A stretch of 64,000 bases of DNA from Capillibacterium thermochitinicola (GTDB taxonomy: Bacteria; Bacillota; UBA4882; UBA10575): NCBI RefSeq assembly GCF_013664685.1, contig NZ_JAAKDE010000003.1, positions 88,751 to 152,750 of the forward strand, written 5' to 3'. The notes below the pieces were generated by a model. That model had not been told where the DNA came from and searched no databases. It saw nothing but the letters and a program-made list of their open reading frames with translations. A program made the position numbers and the translations under genes. Below, one piece after another: positions 53,135-63,237 of the stretch (positions are counted from its first letter, which is position 1; every line of letters begins with the position of its first letter).

Positions 53135-54399
53135 TTGCAAAGGAGGAAAAGGGCGCCCTTCCTGGCGCTGCTGCTCATCACTGTCATGCTGGTGGGAATG
53201 TTTACGGTACCTCCGCCAGCAAAGTTAAACTGGTAGTTTGGGGGCGGGATCTCCCCGATGATGACCCGGCCCACGCTTACATCAAAGCGTTGATCAATGG
53301 TTTTCGGGCCAAAAACCCCGATATTGACCTGGAATACCTGGCTTTAGGGGATCCGGGCCTGATGGATAAGACCAAAGTGGCCATGGCGAATAACCGCGAC
53401 CTGCCCCATATCTTCCAAAGCTGAGGCGGCTCGGTGATGGGCGGTTATGCCGATGCCGGCCGGCTGCTTGATTTGACGGAAGAATTGAAAGATATTCCGT
53501 GCAGTCCCGCCGCCCGGCAGGCTATGACCTGGAAAGGTAAGATCTACGGGGTGGCCCCCTTCTTTGCCATTGCCGGCGTGTTCGTGAACGAGGACATCTT
53601 TGCCAAGTACAACCTGAAAGTCCCCACTACCATCGCGGAGATGGAAAAAGTCGCCGACACGCTTTTGGCAAATGGTATCCAACCGTTTGCCGTCGGGGCG
53701 CGTGATAAATGGCCGGTCCTGGCCATGTACATGTACTTTGTCAACCGCTACGGCGGGATGGAAGCCTTCGCCAACGCGCAGGCCAGAAAAGCCCGCTTTG
53801 ACGCGGAACCCATGGTGAAAGCCGCCCAGTTGTATCAAGAATGGGCGAAAAGAGGCTACTTCGGCCCGACCCCGCTGGGTGAGGCCTATGGCGATGCGCA
53901 ACAACTGATGGCGACCGGCAAAGCGGCCATGCACGTAACCGGTTCCTGGATGTGCGCCCAATACGCCGATCCCGACTTTACCGACCAGAAGATCGGCTTC
54001 TATCCCTTCCCCATCTTAGAAGGGGGCAAGGGCAAAGCCACTGATTTTATGGGTCAGACCGATATTGGGTTCGCCGCCACCCGGGTAGCCGCCGAAAACA
54101 AAGAAGCCGTCGTCCGTTTCTTGAAATACGCCATGAGTGTCGAGGCCTGCTCGGCGGAGCTTGGCCGGATCTGTTCCGTCCCGGGGGTCAAGGCCCCGAA
54201 CCGGCTGACCGAGATGGCTTCCGCCGCCTTTACCAAAGCGGAGGCGATCCAGTTCTGGTGGGATCAGGATCTCCCGCCCACGATCACTTCACCGCTCACC
54301 GATACCCTGCAGCAATTCTTACTGCCCAACACCGACGTGAAACGGCTCTTAACCAACTACGAACTGTTGGTTGAAGAGACCATTGGTCCGGTCCAATAA
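53135..54399 (+). pseudogene. Sugar ABC transporter substrate-binding protein, broken by a frameshift and a TGA
   Basis: A signal peptide is readable from TTG 53135 (QRRKRAPFLALLLITVMLVGMFT), but that frame stops at 53234. The mature protein continues in another frame as SASKVKLVVWGRDLPDDD to DLPHIFQS, where TGA (53422-53424) replaces the Trp usual in family 1 binding proteins (FQSWGG). The rest is intact: MTWKGKIYGVAPFF, GIQPFAVGARDKWP, MATGKAAMHVTGSWM and a normal C-terminus at 54399. A strong ribosome-binding site AAAGGAGG (53139-53146) has no ATG after it. Either the gene is decaying or several sequence errors coincide. Confidence 0.85.
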
Positions 54400-54411
54400 G
54401 GACGGGAAAAA

Positions 54412-54449
54412 GGCGAGCGGGGGTCGGAAGGTCTTCGCCCCCGCTTGCC
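54412..54449 (+). terminator. Strong hairpin between binding-protein and permease genes
   Basis: GGCGAGCGGGGG pairs with CCCCCGCTTGCC across a 14-base loop, with no long T run. Such hairpins often protect the binding-protein mRNA and reduce read-through to the permeases. The 190-bp gap also holds the permease ribosome-binding site and no other gene. Confidence 0.65.
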
Positions 54450-54589
54450 TTCTTGCTAATTGCACCTAATTGCACCGGTTACTGGTGCGTGATCTCCGCT
54501 CGCCCCGCGAGGCCGGCCGGTTCCGTTTCGTGGCGGTGCGCTAATTTCCCAGTTAGAGATGGTTTATCTTAGTTTTGGAGGTGTTTTTG

Positions 54590-55531
54590 GTGCCCGAAAA
54601 CGCCAAAGCTTATTCAATAATACCTGGGCGCAGCAAAAAAAAGAAGCCGCTGGACTGGAATGTTCTGATCTTTAAGATCGTCCTCCTTGCCCCGGCGGTG
54701 TTGTTCCTGGTTGTATTTATGTATTATCCGATCGAGGAAACCTTTCGGCTCTCGATGACCCGTTCGACCGGTCTCGGCCCGGCCGTCTTCATTGGTCTCC
54801 AGAATTATATCCGTCTTTTTCAAAACGAAGAATTTCTGATGGGGTTAAAAAACGTCCTCCAGTGGGCTTTCTGGAGTGTGGTGATCCAGATTCCCCTTGC
54901 CTTTTTTATCGCCTTCAGTTTATCCATCTTTAAAAATAAGATCACCAAACCGTTGCGGGTCATCTATTACTTGGCAAACGTGCTCCCGTCGGCGATCACC
55001 GCCATGCTCGGTCGTTTCGTCTTTGCCCCCCGCCATGGGGTCATCCCTTCACTGGCCAACAAGTTTAACTGGCAGTGGCTGGCCCGGATTGATTTTTTGG
55101 GCAATCCCAATCTGGCCTTCTGGTCGATCTTTGCGATCGCAACCTGGGCCTACTGCGGGTTTTATATTATCTATCTGATGGCCAACATTGAACAGATTCC
55201 CCAGGATATTCGGGAGAGCGCCGAGTTGGACGGCGCGACGCCCTGGCAGTACGCGTGGTATATTGTGATCCCCATGACCTCCTATGCCCTGCGGATCGTC
55301 TCCATTTTGTGTATCGTCGGCAGTATGAAACTTTTTGACCTGCCTTGGCTGATGACGACGGGCGGACCGGGTTATGCCACCTCCACCCTAGGCATTGTCC
55401 TGTATAAAAACGGCTTTGTGAACTGGCAGTATGGCCGGGCGGCCGCGATCGGGGTGATCATCTTCCTACTCTCACTGTTCTTTACCATCCTCCAATTTTC
55501 CCTCCAGCGAAAGGATCGTGATGTGTTATGA
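54590..55531 (+). CDS. Sugar ABC transporter permease, MalF/UgpA type
   Basis: About 313 residues from GTG 54590, placed by TTGGAGGTG upstream. Six membrane helices; the EAA loop reads IPQDIRESAELDGATPWQYAWYIVIPM. LFDLPWLMTTGGPGYATSTLGIVLYKNGF is the conserved C-terminal region of this family. It forms the channel with the next gene and needs a shared MsmK-type ATPase encoded elsewhere, since none is in the operon. Confidence 0.93.
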   Translation: MPENAKAYSIIPGRSKKKKPLDWNVLIFKIVLLAPAVLFLVVFMYYPIEETFRLSMTRSTGLGPAVFIGLQNYIRLFQNEEFLMGLKNVLQWAFWSVVIQIPLAFFIAFSLSIFKNKITKPLRVIYYLANVLPSAITAMLGRFVFAPRHGVIPSLANKFNWQWLARIDFLGNPNLAFWSIFAIATWAYCGFYIIYLMANIEQIPQDIRESAELDGATPWQYAWYIVIPMTSYALRIVSILCIVGSMKLFDLPWLMTTGGPGYATSTLGIVLYKNGFVNWQYGRAAAIGVIIFLLSLFFTILQFSLQRKDRDVL

Positions 55532-56403
55532 GAAATCAGCCTGTCCCTTCCGCTCCGGTGAGAAAAGCCGTTTCCGTCCGGTCAAAATTGACGGCGTTCC
55601 TGATCACCCTCTTCCTTGTCTTATTGGCTTTGGCCGTCATCTTGCCTCTGCTCCTTCCTTTTATGTTCGTCTTCAAAACGCGTCTCGAGTACAACTACCA
55701 CCCCTGGAGTTGGCCGACGGAGATCCGCTGGACCAACTTTATTGAAGCGTGGCGCGCCATCCAGATCGGCCAAGGGCTTTTAAATACCATTTTTGTCTGT
55801 TTGGGCGCCATTGTCTGTACGGTCCCCGCGGCGGCCATGGCCGGATACATCTTTGCACGGTACCGGAGTAAAGTGACGGAAGTAATCTTCTACTTCATCC
55901 TCGCCGGTTATTTTGTCCCGGTCCAGATGGTTCTGATCCCGCTTTATCAGTTATGTGGCTTATTGAATATCACCGACACCCTTCCCGGGTTGTTCTTGCC
56001 GATGACCGCTTTTGGGATTCCCTTCTGGACCATCATTTACCGCTCCTTTTTCATGCGTCTGCCAAATGAACTGGCCGAGGCCGCGCGGATTGACGGCGCC
56101 GGCCATACCAACATCTTTCTCCGGATCATGTTACCCCTTGCCAAACCGGCAACGGTCCTGGCCACCCTGCTTGTTTTCATGGGGGCCTGGAGCGATTACC
56201 TGTTAAGTTTGATCATGATCAACAGCGCACAGAACTACACAATGCAGCTACGAATCGCCCAGTTCATGAACCAATACGGTGTTGACCACATGCCGCGTTA
56301 TGCCGCCGCCACCATTATTGCCGCCGCCCCCACCGTCATCTTGTATATCATTGGTCACCGGTGGATCATCCAGAGCACCCTGGCAGGGGCTTTAAAAGGA
56401 TAA
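55528..56403 (+). CDS. Sugar ABC transporter permease, MalG/UgpE type
   Basis: 291 residues. Six helices; the EAA loop is LPNELAEAARIDGAGHTNIFLRIMLPLAKPA. ATG 55528 overlaps the upstream permease stop by 4 bp. It pairs with 54590-55531 to form the pore. The two genes look intact, although the binding protein upstream does not. Confidence 0.93.
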   Translation: MRNQPVPSAPVRKAVSVRSKLTAFLITLFLVLLALAVILPLLLPFMFVFKTRLEYNYHPWSWPTEIRWTNFIEAWRAIQIGQGLLNTIFVCLGAIVCTVPAAAMAGYIFARYRSKVTEVIFYFILAGYFVPVQMVLIPLYQLCGLLNITDTLPGLFLPMTAFGIPFWTIIYRSFFMRLPNELAEAARIDGAGHTNIFLRIMLPLAKPATVLATLLVFMGAWSDYLLSLIMINSAQNYTMQLRIAQFMNQYGVDHMPRYAAATIIAAAPTVILYIIGHRWIIQSTLAGALKG

Positions 56404-56487
56404 CCGGCGCGGTGAAATAGTCCTTATTTGACACCTTAGCGCCAATCGAATCCAAATCGTATTATGCACACAAGGAGGCTTATGAAG

Positions 56488-58500
56488 ATGACAAAGCAAG
56501 ATGAAGCATTGCCGGTTTACAAAGACCCCAGCCGGAGCTTGGACGAACGTGTCGACGATCTCATCGCCCGGTTGACTTTGGAGGAAAAGATCAGCCAGAT
56601 GCTGTACTTCTCCTCCGCCCTTCCCAGGGTGGGCATTCCGGAGTATAACTGGTGGAATGAATGCTTGCACGGGGTCGCCCGCGCCGGTGTGGCCACGGTC
56701 TTTCCCCAGGCCATCGGCCTGGCCGCCTCTTTCAACCAGGAGTTATTGTACCAAGTGGCCTCCGTCATTGCCGATGAAGCCCGGGCCAAACACCATGAGT
56801 TTGCGAAAAAAGAAGACCGGGGGATTTATAAGGGGTTAACCTTTTGGTCGCCGAACATTAATATTTTCCGCGATCCCCGGTGGGGACGGGGCCAGGAGAC
56901 CTACGGCGAAGATCCTTACCTGACCGGCCGTTTGGGCGTAGCTTTCATCCGCGGTCTACAGGGGGACCATCCGAAATACTTAAAGGTGGCGGCCTGTGCC
57001 AAACATTTTGCGGTCCACAGCGGGCCGGAGACCTTGCGGCACGAGTTTAACGCCGTAGTCGGGGCCAAGGACCTCCGGGAGACGTATCTCCCCGCCTTCC
57101 GTGACGCCGTCATGGAGGCGAAGGTCGAAGCGGTCAACAACGGGTGTGATCTCAATTGTGGGCGGGTCTTTGCTTCCCTGCAAAAAGCCGTCGCGCAGGG
57201 GTTGGTAAGCGAAAAAACAATCGACCAGGCGCTGCGGCGACTCTTCAAGACCCGGTTTAAACTGGGTATGTTCGACCCGCCGGAACTTGTCCCCTATGCC
57301 AACATTCCTTACGAGGTCAATGCTTCTCCCGAACACCGGCGGTTGGCTTTGCAGGCGGCCCGCGAATCAATAGTCCTCTTGAAAAATGAAGACAATCTCC
57401 TCCCCTTGGACCCGGGAAAAATCAAAAGGATCGCGGTGATCGGGCCGAACGCTGACAATAAAGATATTCTCCTCGGCAATTACTACGGGGTCCCGGCCCA
57501 GTATGTTACCCCTCTCGCCGGGATCAGGGCCCGCGTCGGCCCGGACGTACAAGTTTTATATGCGCCCGGCTGCGACCTGGCGACCAGGACACCCGATTCT
57601 TGGGGCGAAGCGCCCACCAGCGGGTTTGCCGAGGCGTTGGCTGCCGCGGAACGGGCGGAGGTAGCCATCCTCTGTTTGGGGCTCTCGCCGAAACTGGAGG
57701 GCGAGGAGGGGGCCGTCGCCAACTCCGACGGCGGCGGCGACCGGACCAGCCTGGACCTACCCGGCATGCAGGAAGAACTGCTCAAGGCGGTGGCCGCCTT
57801 GAATAAACCCGTGGTGTTAGTCCTTTTCAACGAGAGCCCGGTCGCCATCAATTGGGCCCAGGAAAAGATTCCGGCCATTATTGAGGCCTGGTATCCCGGC
57901 GAGGAAGGCGGAACCGCCCTCGCCGAGGTGATCTTCGGTGACTATAACCCCGGCGGGCGGTTACCGGTGACTTTCGTGAAGTCCCTTGACCAGCTCCCGC
58001 CCTTTACCGATTACCGGATGATGGGCCGCACCTACCGTTACATGCAAGACGAACCTTTGTACCCCTTCGGTTACGGTCTGAGTTATACGACCTTCGCCTA
58101 TCGCCAGCTCGCCATTGACAAGACCAGTTTTGTGATCGGCCAAGACCAGTCCGTCAGGGTCACGGTGGAGGTGGAAAACACGGGGCCGGTGGCCGGCGAC
58201 GAAGTGGTCCAACTTTACCTTAAACACCTAGACGCCACGGTGGTCACCCCCAACTTTGAACTGCAAGGCTTTAAACGCTTGTCCCTGGCCCCCGGAGCAA
58301 AACAAACCGTGGAATTTGTCCTACAGCCGCGGCAGCTGGCGGTGGTCGACGAGACCGGCACCTTCCGGCTGGAACCGGGTACGGTCCGGATCTACGTCGG
58401 GGGACGCCAACCGGATGCCAGAAGTCGTGCTTTGGCCGGAACCGAGGTTTTGGAGGCTACTATAGTCCTCTCCGGACCGGTCCAAACACTGGCCCCTTAA
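56488..58500 (+). CDS. GH3 glycoside hydrolase (beta-xylosidase/glucosidase type) lacking its nucleophile segment
   Basis: About 670 residues from ATG 56488, behind AAGGAGG. The first barrel part is complete (YNWWNECLHGVARAGVATVFPQAIGLAASFN, WSPNINIFRDPRWGRGQETYGEDP, KHFAVHSGPETLRHEFNAVV). After AVMEAKVE the text jumps to AVNNGCDLNCG. Relatives carry about 60 residues between these points, including the VVSD segment with the catalytic Asp. The second domain (ESIVLLKNEDNLLPL, GDYNPGGRLPVTF) and the fibronectin-III-like end (VTVEVENTGPVAGDEVVQLYLK) are intact. The frame is open, so the protein is probably made but inactive, unless the assembly has lost DNA. Confidence 0.9.
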   Translation: MTKQDEALPVYKDPSRSLDERVDDLIARLTLEEKISQMLYFSSALPRVGIPEYNWWNECLHGVARAGVATVFPQAIGLAASFNQELLYQVASVIADEARAKHHEFAKKEDRGIYKGLTFWSPNINIFRDPRWGRGQETYGEDPYLTGRLGVAFIRGLQGDHPKYLKVAACAKHFAVHSGPETLRHEFNAVVGAKDLRETYLPAFRDAVMEAKVEAVNNGCDLNCGRVFASLQKAVAQGLVSEKTIDQALRRLFKTRFKLGMFDPPELVPYANIPYEVNASPEHRRLALQAARESIVLLKNEDNLLPLDPGKIKRIAVIGPNADNKDILLGNYYGVPAQYVTPLAGIRARVGPDVQVLYAPGCDLATRTPDSWGEAPTSGFAEALAAAERAEVAILCLGLSPKLEGEEGAVANSDGGGDRTSLDLPGMQEELLKAVAALNKPVVLVLFNESPVAINWAQEKIPAIIEAWYPGEEGGTALAEVIFGDYNPGGRLPVTFVKSLDQLPPFTDYRMMGRTYRYMQDEPLYPFGYGLSYTTFAYRQLAIDKTSFVIGQDQSVRVTVEVENTGPVAGDEVVQLYLKHLDATVVTPNFELQGFKRLSLAPGAKQTVEFVLQPRQLAVVDETGTFRLEPGTVRIYVGGRQPDARSRALAGTEVLEATIVLSGPVQTLAP

Positions 58501-58614
58501 GATCGGGTGCATCCAGCGCGGGTTTTGTCAGGGCCGGGAAGGTGAGCCCGGCACGGGCAAACGGCAAAAACGGCAAAAAATAAAAAACAGTCCGCCGCAA
58601 AGAGCCAGGACTGC

Positions 58615-58642
58615 AGAAAGGAGGCTTTGCCTCCTTTCTTTT
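58615..58642 (+). terminator. Terminator after the GH3 operon
   Basis: AGAAAGGAGGC, loop TTT, GCCTCCTTTCTT followed by TT. It lies 115 bp past the GH3 stop. The gap 58501-58640 holds nothing else. Confidence 0.8.
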
Positions 58643-59354
58643 AAAATAACCTTCTCCTTCTCCGGCAGAGCCGTCGGCGGCGGCGCGGGCGATAGGGACA
58701 CTCTTCCCACGGTACCTGGGGACTGGCGTAAACAAAGGCCCCCGGGTAATAGGGCTCCGGTAACGGTGTCCCGGTGGCCACACTCGGGTAGCGTTCTTTC
58801 TCCCGCGGCGGGCAGGGCACCGGGCTAAACTCCGGCCTTTCCGGAACAGGATGGAAATGACCTTCCCACGGCGGACAGGGCGGACACGGCATCGGCGGCG
58901 GCGGGGGGCACGGTTGCGGCATGGGCATCGATGGAGGACACGGCTGTGGCATGGGCATTGGAATGCAGAGCAATTCTCCGGGTTGGAGCTGATTGGGGTC
59001 GGTGATCTGCGGGTTCAGGAATAAAAGTTCCTCCACGCTCACCCCCAACCGTTGGGCAATGTCAAAAAGCGTCTCCCCAGGGGTCACCATATAAGTCAAA
59101 CCGGTCGGACATGGCGGCGACGGTTGCGTCATCGGCGGTAAACAAATTACTTGCCCCGGAAAGATCAGATCCGGGTTGACAATTTGCGGGTTGACCGCCA
59201 GCAGCGCCTCTAAAGTAACGCCAAAACGCTGGGCGATCTGAAACAAGGTGTCCCCCGGGACGACGGTGTAAGTAGCACCGGGACAAGAGGGAACCGGGTG
59301 CATTGCCGTTTGGTCGTAGATTTCCTGGTCCGGGAAGATCTGGTCTACGTACAT
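58641..59354 (-). CDS. Protein with two LysM domains, a Pro/Met/Cys-rich linker and an Arg-rich tail
   Basis: 237 residues, no signal peptide. LysM 1 is YTVVPGDTLFQIAQRFGVTLEALLAVNP (about 29-72) and LysM 2 is YMVTPGETLFDIAQRLGVSVEELLFLNP (about 88-131), both peptidoglycan- or chitin-binding. A repeated PMPQPCPPS-type linker and a Pro-rich region follow. The end reads RPRRRRRLCRRRRRLF. LysM without export signal plus low-complexity tail is common among spore coat and cortex-associated proteins (compare SafA), which fits the sporulating host; this is inference. ATG 59354 is behind AAGGAGG. Confidence 0.85.
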   Translation of the reverse strand: MYVDQIFPDQEIYDQTAMHPVPSCPGATYTVVPGDTLFQIAQRFGVTLEALLAVNPQIVNPDLIFPGQVICLPPMTQPSPPCPTGLTYMVTPGETLFDIAQRLGVSVEELLFLNPQITDPNQLQPGELLCIPMPMPQPCPPSMPMPQPCPPPPPMPCPPCPPWEGHFHPVPERPEFSPVPCPPREKERYPSVATGTPLPEPYYPGAFVYASPQVPWEECPYRPRRRRRLCRRRRRLF

Positions 59355-59559
59355 ACTTCTCCCTCCTTAATGCAGAAACCAAGTTCCTGGTCAAAAAGCT
59401 ATCTCCTGCTCTTTCCAATGATGACAACAGTGGCTTGAACAGCTTTCAATCTAGCATATTCGGGGCGATCACTATTTGTCCCCGGGCGGAAAGTACAAGT
59501 AACAAGCGCCCATGACTATGTTATAATAAAGGCGATTACTTGTGAGTAGGAGGTCGTTC

Positions 59560-60490
59560 ATGTCCCAACTCCCCCCCCCTGCAGATCAGAATTCTCCCGG
59601 CCTGGCGGGGACGGACCATCGAATCCATCCTGCGCCAGGAGTTTTCCTTCTCCCGCCGGCAAATTATTGCCCTCAAAAAATGTAATGGGCTGATCTTAAA
59701 CGGCGTTCCCGTCTATGCGAAAACCCGGCTCCGGGGTGGCGAGAACTTGCTCGTCCGGTTTCCGCCCCCACCCCCCCAGAAGCTCATGCCGGAAAAGATC
59801 GACGTGGAGATCACCTATGAAGATCCCGATCTGATCGTGGTGAATAAACCTGCCGGGATGCTGGTCCATCCCGTGCGCTTTCACCGGAGCGGAACTTTAG
59901 CCAATGCCTTAACATACCACTGGCAAAAAACCGGGTCCGCCGCAGCCTTCCATGCGGTGCACCGTTTAGACCAGTCCACCTCGGGCTTGCTTTTGATCGC
60001 CAAAAATCCCTGGTCCCACCAGCAGCTCTCTTTACAGTTGCAAAATAATTCGATCAACCGGCTATACCTGGCCGTCACCGCCGGTTTTCTCCCGGCCACC
60101 CACGGTTTGATTACTGCCCCGATCAAAAAAGGTGCCACCGGGATTAAACGGTACATCGCCCCCGACGGCCAACCCGCCTGTACCCGTTTCCGGACACTTA
60201 AGCAGTCGGAGCAAGCCGCCCTTCATCTGGTCAAGTTAATCACCGGGCGCACCCATCAGATCCGGGTGCACTTTGCACATATGGGTGCCCCGTTATGGGG
60301 TGATGCCCTCTACGGACACCCCGACCCGCACTTTTCCCGTCCGGCGCTCCATGCGGTCAGCCTCAGTTTTATTCACCCCCGTCACCAGCGGCGGGTCAAG
60401 TTTCGCGCGCCGCTACCGCCGGACCTGAAAACATTAACCCACCATCTGGGGTTAATCCCGTCTGAAGATCGGGTTACATGTACTTTTTAA
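59560..60490 (+). pseudogene. RluA-family pseudouridine synthase, frameshifted at a C9 tract
   Basis: ATG 59560 follows AGGAGG and reads MSQLPP into nine C (59571-59579). The correct frame resumes as LQIRILPAWRGRTIESILRQEF, then the S4-like part SFSRRQIIALKKCNGLILNG, and then the catalytic domain with HRLDQSTSGLLLIAK (catalytic Asp), ITGRTHQIRVHFAHMGAPLWGD and the stop at 60490. One C fewer gives a 309-residue intact enzyme. It modifies uridines in rRNA or tRNA. The rest of the gene is undamaged, which favours a homopolymer miscall. A TATAAT lies 26 bp upstream of the ribosome-binding site region (about 59521). Confidence 0.88.
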
Positions 60491-60583
60491 TTTCGTAACA
60501 TCATTTCGGAAAGGATTATCACCGGACAGAGAAGAAATAATATTTTTGGGTTCTTATCAAAAAAATAGGAAAGGAGTTTAGCC

Positions 60584-62551
60584 ATGATTACAACCATCGC
60601 TAACACGATTCGAGGTTTAGCCGCAGATATGGTCGAAAAAGCTAATTCCGGCCACCCTGGCATGCCACTGGGGGCAGCAGATCTGGCGGCTGTCCTCTAC
60701 GCCGAAGCCTTAAAGCATGATCCGACCTGCCCGGAATGGCCGGACCGGGACCGTTTCGTTCTCTCCGCCGGACATGGTTCTGCTCTCCTCTATAGCCTGT
60801 TACATTTAACCGGCTATCCACTGCCGATGGAAGAACTGAAGCGTTTCCGCCAATTAAACTCCAAAACCCCCGGTCACCCCGAATACTGGGAAGTTCCCGG
60901 CATCGAAACCACCACTGGTCCCCTGGGTCAAGGTATCGCCAACGCCGTGGGGATGGCCTTAGCCGAAAGAATGCTAGCCGCCCGGTATAACCGGCCCGGG
61001 CATGAGATCATAGACCATTATACCTATGTGATCGCCGGCGACGGCTGTTTGATGGAGGGCGTGTCGTCCGAGGCCTGCTCCTTAGCCGGCGACTTGAAAC
61101 TGGGTAAACTGATCGTCTTTTATGATGATAACGAGATCACAATCGAAGGCTCGACGGATCTGGCCTTCAAAGAGGATGTGGCAAAACGCTTTGCCGCCTA
61201 CGGCTGGCAGGTTCTGAGCATCGACGGCCACAATCCGGAAGAGATCCGCAAGGCCATTGCCGAGGCCAAAGCCGATCGGAACCGCCCGAGCTTGATCGTG
61301 GCCAGAACCGAAATTGGTCACGCCAGTCCCCTTGCCGGCAATCCTCATGTGCATGGTGCGCCCTTGGGCAAAGAGAACGTAGCCGCCCTCAAAAAGAACC
61401 TGGGGCTGCCCGAAGAAGAATTTTACGTTCCCACCGAAGTACAGGCTTTCTTCCAAGAAAAACGGAACGAATGGCTCAAATGCCGTCAGGATTGGGAGCG
61501 CCGCTTTGAAGCCTGGGCCGCAGCCTATCCCGATTTAAAAGCGGACTGGGACCGGATCATGCGGAAAGAGCTTCCCGCCGATCTGGAGTCGGCCCTGCCC
61601 AAGTACGAAGCCGGAACCTCCTTTGCCACCCGTGAAATCGGTGGTAAGGTATTAAACGCTTTGGCAGCCAAACTGCCCGAACTGGTCGGCGGCTCAGCGG
61701 ACCTGGCTCCTTCCACCAAAACATATATCAACGGAGCTGGTGATGTCAGCGCTGATGACTTCAGCGGCAAGAACCTCCGTTTTGGCGTCCGCGAACACGG
61801 AATGGGGGCCATCTTGAACGGGATGGCACTGCACGGTGGTTTCCGGGTTTACGGTTCGACCTTCTTTGTCTTCTCCGATTATATGCGTCCGACCATCCGT
61901 TTGGCCGCCCTCATGAAACAGCCGGTCATTTTCGTCTTCACCCATGACTCTTTCTACGTGGGCGAAGACGGACCCACCCACCAGCCGATTGAACACGCCG
62001 AGGCACTACGGGTCATCCCCGGCCTTCACACCATCCGCCCGGCCGACGCCAATGAAACGGCCTGGGCCTGGTTGTCCGCCCTCCAACGGACCGATGGACC
62101 GACTGCCCTGCTCTTGACCAGACAAAACGTGCCCACCCTTACCGGGACCAATTGGGACGGGTTTAAACGGGGCGGTTACGTCCTCCGCGAACCGGAAGGC
62201 AATGCCGACCTTGTAATCATCGCCACCGGGAGTGAAGTCGCCCTGGCCCTCGCCGCTGCGGAAAAATTGGCGGCCGAAGGAAAAAAAGCCCGGGTGGTCT
62301 CCATGCCTTGCCGCGAAGTCTTCTTGGCCCAGGATCCGGACTACATCAAGCGTGTTCTAGGCACCGATCTCCCGCGGGTTACGATCGAAGCCGGCGTTGG
62401 CAGTGGTTGGTACCAACTGACCGGCCCTTCCGGCCTGGTGATCTCCCTAGACCGCTTTGGAGCCAGCGCCCCGGCGGGCGACCTGCAAAAACTCTTCGGC
62501 TTTACCCCGGACGCGGTCGTCGCCCGGATCAAAACCCACTTTGGCTGGTAA
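60584..62551 (+). CDS. tkt: Transketolase
   Basis: 655 residues, single chain. [86 protein letters not shown] (thiamin diphosphate and metal motif), [20 protein letters not shown] and [19 protein letters not shown] are all present. It moves two-carbon units in the non-oxidative pentose phosphate pathway, matching the RpiB fusion gene. ATG 60584 is behind AAAGGAG. A strong terminator follows. Confidence 0.97.
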   Translation: MITTIANTIRGLAADMVEKANSGHPGMPLGAADLAAVLYAEALKHDPTCPEWPDRDRFVLSAGHGSALLYSLLHLTGYPLPMEELKRFRQLNSKTPGHPEYWEVPGIETTTGPLGQGIANAVGMALAERMLAARYNRPGHEIIDHYTYVIAGDGCLMEGVSSEACSLAGDLKLGKLIVFYDDNEITIEGSTDLAFKEDVAKRFAAYGWQVLSIDGHNPEEIRKAIAEAKADRNRPSLIVARTEIGHASPLAGNPHVHGAPLGKENVAALKKNLGLPEEEFYVPTEVQAFFQEKRNEWLKCRQDWERRFEAWAAAYPDLKADWDRIMRKELPADLESALPKYEAGTSFATREIGGKVLNALAAKLPELVGGSADLAPSTKTYINGAGDVSADDFSGKNLRFGVREHGMGAILNGMALHGGFRVYGSTFFVFSDYMRPTIRLAALMKQPVIFVFTHDSFYVGEDGPTHQPIEHAEALRVIPGLHTIRPADANETAWAWLSALQRTDGPTALLLTRQNVPTLTGTNWDGFKRGGYVLREPEGNADLVIIATGSEVALALAAAEKLAAEGKKARVVSMPCREVFLAQDPDYIKRVLGTDLPRVTIEAGVGSGWYQLTGPSGLVISLDRFGASAPAGDLQKLFGFTPDAVVARIKTHFGW

Positions 62552-62561
62552 TTAAAGGAAC

Positions 62562-62594
62562 AAAAGAACCTGGGCTCACCCCAGGTTCTTTTTT
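62562..62594 (+). terminator. Transketolase terminator
   Basis: AAAAGAACCTGG and CCAGGTTCTTTTTT arms around GGCTCACC, ending in six T. Confidence 0.92.
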
Positions 62595-62621
62595 CACTCT
62601 CGTAAAGGACGGTGCAAAACG

Positions 62622-63188
62622 TTGAAGAAAAAAACCTCCCTTTTCCGCCTTTTCCTCACCTTCTTCAAGATCGGCGCCTTTACCATCGGCGGCGGTTACG
62701 CCATGCTCCCCCTGATCCAAAGGGAGATCCTCGAGGAACACCAATGGCTCGACACGGAGGAGTTTACCACGATCCTGGCCATCGCCGAAATGACGCCGGG
62801 ACCGGTGGCGATTAATACCGCCACTTTTGTCGGTTACCGGACCGTCGGCGTCCTCGGCGCCGTCGCGGCTACACTGGGCGTCGTGCTTCCTTCTTTCTTA
62901 ATCATCCTGACGATCGCCGTTTATCTGCCCCGTTTTGCCGGCCACCCGGTGGTGGAACGGGTTTTTTACGGGATCCGGCCGGCGGTCGTCGCTTTAATCG
63001 GCCATGCCATTTATAAATTAGGCCGTAAGATCCTGACCAACTCCTTCGCCTATGCCGTCGCCCTCGGCGTCTTCCTGGTGCAACTCCTCTTGCAGATCCC
63101 GCCCATCCCCGCGCTGCTCATGGCCGCCGGAGCGGGAATCCTTTATTCCGTTCGCTCCCAAAAACAGCGGAAAGCACCGGAAGATTAA
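62622..63188 (+). CDS. chrA: Chromate transporter (ChrA family), half 1
   Basis: 188 residues, one CHR domain. FFKIGAFTIGGGYAMLPLIQREI and AIAEMTPGPVAINTATFVGYR are the two family signatures, followed by four to five helices. Short ChrA proteins work as pairs encoded side by side. They export chromate in resistant bacteria, though in many anaerobes the true substrate is not known. The start is TTG 62622 with a modest AAAGGACGG upstream. Confidence 0.9.
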   Translation: MKKKTSLFRLFLTFFKIGAFTIGGGYAMLPLIQREILEEHQWLDTEEFTTILAIAEMTPGPVAINTATFVGYRTVGVLGAVAATLGVVLPSFLIILTIAVYLPRFAGHPVVERVFYGIRPAVVALIGHAIYKLGRKILTNSFAYAVALGVFLVQLLLQIPPIPALLMAAGAGILYSVRSQKQRKAPED

Positions 63189-63237
63189 AAAGATAATTGG
63201 ATTACAGATATTATTTTTTAAGTAGGTGATATCAACC

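Noticed and set aside
53422..53424. In-frame TGA as selenocysteine in the sugar-binding protein
   Set aside because: The family has Trp at this position (FQSWGG), not Cys, and the gene has a second lesion at the signal peptide. Nonsense change or sequence error is simpler.
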